From Paralithodes platypus (taxonomy: Eukaryota > Arthropoda > Malacostraca > Decapoda > Lithodidae): 64,000 nt of DNA. Numbering within the stretch: the stretch's first letter is position 1; every line of letters begins with the position of its first letter. A model generated the notes under the pieces. The model saw only the letters and a list, made by a program, of their open reading frames with translations. It searched no databases and was not told the origin of the DNA. The DNA lies in assembly GCA_032716605.1 (NCBI GenBank), contig JAVRFV010002311.1, positions 3,077,572 to 3,141,571 on the forward strand, written 5' to 3'. Both the position numbers and the translations under genes were made by a program. Below, in pieces: positions 61,740-64,000 of this stretch.

Positions 61740-62350
61740 ACGACCGGTGGAGGGACCTACATAAGCTTATCATGCTAAACCGCGAGAAACTATTAGGAAG
61801 ACCAAAACGAAAACTGTGACATGTGTCTAAATATAAGAGTACTGTATAGTCGTAAGAAAAAGATGTATAAGGCGGGTACCATTAAAGAAGCCTTATCTCG
61901 GAACGACAGAACTACTGAGGTGTGAATACTGATAATTGTATATCACAAAATTAAAATTAAAATAAAGCTATGCATTTATAGTTGCAATAACGTATCGATA
62001 TTGTTATGTAACAGATCTAGTGCAGTAATAGCACTCTTGTTATCCATTCCGGGTTGTGTGTCCTGCCAGTCCTGGACTTAACGTGCCCCCCCCTTTTTTT
62101 CATTTAAGGTGACAGGTAGGACGCACTTTCTATTACCTTACACCCTGGTAATAAGGCATTGAATAAACATAACCATCTACTTAATGGCTTTGGGGGGCAT
62201 CATCCTGCCCTACAGCTATGTTTGGTAATTTGGGACTTCTCCGGAAGTACCGACAAGTATATGGCTAGGGAGACATTGCTAGAGGGCCAACAGGCCCGTC
62301 TGCGTTATATCTTCCCCTGAAAACACCCAATTTGGAAAACTAATGGTAGC
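61740..62350. other. Unassigned spacer
   Basis: Mixed-composition DNA with a C run and T run near 62088-62103. I see no exon, element end or repeat shared with the rest of the window. Confidence 0.5.
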
Positions 62351-62357
62351 GGACCAT

Positions 62358-62465
62358 ATACATACATACATACATACATACATACATACATAAAATTTTA
62401 AGACCGAGTGTTCCACACATCAGTGCAGTTTCAGTCTTTTGTCCTAATGGCGGCTTTGCCATGGG
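62358..62465 (-). repeat. LINE family B 3' tail fragment
   Basis: (CATA)n, AAAATTTTAAGACCGAGTG and CAGTGCAGTTTCAGTC, as at 6906-6990. Confidence 0.8.
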
Positions 62466-62605
62466 GGTTTTGCGATCACCTGAGGTTCAGCTTCCTTCAT
62501 TATCTTTGCAAAAGGGATGCTAACACTTTCTTTCCCCACCTTATTTGACCCTCCCGGGGGAAGCACAATTGTGTCATATTCCTAGGACTAATAGACTTAG
62601 AGACA

Positions 62606-64000
62606 ATGACAAATGCCCCCCACAAACTCAGACTTGCTAGTGTGAATGTTGGTAGTTTGAATCTGCGTGCGAATGAAGTGGCTGAGATGTGTGAGAGGAG
62701 GCGAGTGGACGTCTGCTGTACCCAGGAAACACTCTGGAAGAGGCATGGGGTACAGTGGATTGTCGGAAGGAGGAAAAGATATAGGATATACTGGATGGGT
62801 GTGGAGACTGATAAAGCGAAAGGAGGAGTGGGTGTTCTGGTGGCTGAAGAGCTGGCGGAAAGTGTGCTTCAGATTACGAGAGTTAGTGAAAGGCTGATTG
62901 TTATGAAGTTGAAAGTTGGTGAAAGAATTCTGAATGTGATATCTGCATATGCCCCACAGGCTGGTTTACAGAAAGAGATAAAAGAGGACTTCTGGAATGA
63001 CACCGTCAGTGTCATTTCAGGCCTCTCGGAGAACGAAATAACTATCGTGGGGGGGGGACCTCAATGGTCACGTGGGAGCATCTGCAGATGGATACGAGGG
63101 GGTACATGGAGGAATTGGTTACGGAAGGAGAAATCTAGAAGGCGAATATATATTGGAGTCCTACGTTGCACTCAACATAACCAACCGGTTCCGTGTGTAA
63201 CACAAAGTTCAAGAAAAGACAGAGCCACCTGATCACATATAACTCTGGGGTCTCCAGTAGCCAGATAGATTACTTCTTGGTTAACAGGAAAGACTGGAAA
63301 CTAGTTCGAGATGTAAAGGTCATCCCGAGCGAAGAATGTATCCCCCAGCATAAGCTACTTGTGTGCGACATGAGCTTATACAGAGATCCTAAGCGCAAGA
63401 AGTTTACATACCCAAAAGGAAAGTGTGGCTGCTGAAGGACAAGGAAGTTAGGGATAGCTTTCATAATGAACTGGAGGAAATGAATAGAAATAAGGAAGCT
63501 AGGACTAACGATGTAAATAGCCAATGGAACTTTCTTAAGCATAGCCTTATCGCTGCCACTGACAAAGTCTGTGGGAAAACAAAGGGTCACCCCAGGAATA
63601 AGACCTCTTGGTGGTGGAACGATGAGGTAGAACATGCTGTGAAAGAGAAAAGGAGATGCTTCAAAGCATGGAAGAAAGGATGCAGCAGGGAGGAATACCA
63701 GGCAGCTAAACGAACTGCCAAAAGAGTTATTTACAATGCTAAAAATCGCATTAAGGACCTGGTCCTCGAACAAGTGTGTATCACTGACAATCCCAATGGG
63801 ATCTTCAACCTAGCTAGGCGAGTTAAAAATGACAGTAGGGATAAAATAGGTGAACAGTGTGTTAGAGATGATAATGGGAAGATTGTGTATGCAGAAAATG
63901 AAATCAGAGAAGCATGGAAGGTACACTATGAACGATTGCTAAATGTAGAGTTTGAATGGGATAAGGAACAGCTTAGTATCGAAAAACCAATATCTGGGCC
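62606..64000 (+). pseudogene. LINE family B, copy c, running off the window
   Basis: The ATG at 62606 starts the same endonuclease as copy b, with CTQETLW and SAYAPQAG. An extra G in the G run near 63051-63058 shifts the frame inside the GGDLNGH active-site motif. The frame resumes as SGVSSSQIDYFLVNRKDW and PQHKLLVCDMSLYRDP, with another shift near 63403. The linker and the start of the reverse transcriptase reach the window end. Copies b and c are almost identical, so both are recent. Confidence 0.88.

Overview
This window is eukaryotic, AT-rich and almost entirely made of transposable elements. Non-LTR retrotransposons, a Penelope-like element, piggyBac and other terminal-inverted-repeat elements, tRNA-derived SINEs, short TTAGG runs and very long microsatellites together suggest an arthropod, most likely a crustacean such as a decapod. 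That assignment is an inference from repeat style; no diagnostic host gene fixes it. One 100-base run of N (3535-3634) is an assembly gap. I see no bacterial, phage, rRNA, functional tRNA or CRISPR feature. Most apparent long frames start at non-ATG codons or are shadows of simple repeats.

Host gene. The only host gene I can support lies on the minus strand between about 53.0 and 39.9 kb. Its exons are tiny and scattered: 53000-53012 (tentative), 51936-52065, 50319-50401, 40926-40992 and 39880-39943. The pieces resemble the CAF1-type DEDDh ribonuclease family of PARN and PNLDC1/Trimmer, and splice phases agree within each exon group. The exons for the centre of the nuclease domain are absent, and the 9.3-kb gap where they should be is filled with transposons. 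One catalytic acidic position reads as valine.

Layout. 0-3 kb: a LINE fragment (family A) with an 8-bp target duplication, then pyrimidine-rich DNA. 3-10 kb: TTAA-type MITEs, a dispersed AT-rich repeat (R1), tRNA SINEs and an ACC microsatellite. 10.4-11.6 kb: a 29-bp minisatellite inside a MITE. 12-20 kb: LINE remnants with nested SINEs. 20.1-23.8 kb: a palindrome split by a family B LINE that itself carries a SINE. 24-28 kb: MITEs and LINE/SINE fragments. 28.6-31.6 kb: rearranged Jockey-like LINE. 34.1-39.1 kb: two ~0.85-kb inverted arms around 3.2 kb. 39.2-46 kb: a piggyBac-derived MITE and a 4.8-kb piggyBac element with near-complete transposase and an internal 177-bp satellite, apparently nested in a MITE beside a host splice acceptor. 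46-53 kb: further LINEs and MITEs in the host-gene introns. 53-55 kb: Penelope-like element. 55.1-57.9 kb: a long uninterrupted CR1-like ORF. 58-64 kb: two more family B LINE copies.

How it fits together. Autonomous elements (LINE A, LINE B, CR1, I-type and Jockey-type LINEs, Penelope, piggyBac) sit beside short elements sharing their ends: ATAG-tailed elements with LINE A, and TTAACCC-ended MITEs with piggyBac. Several insertions have clear target duplications or an empty paralogous site in the same window, so relative ages can be read directly.
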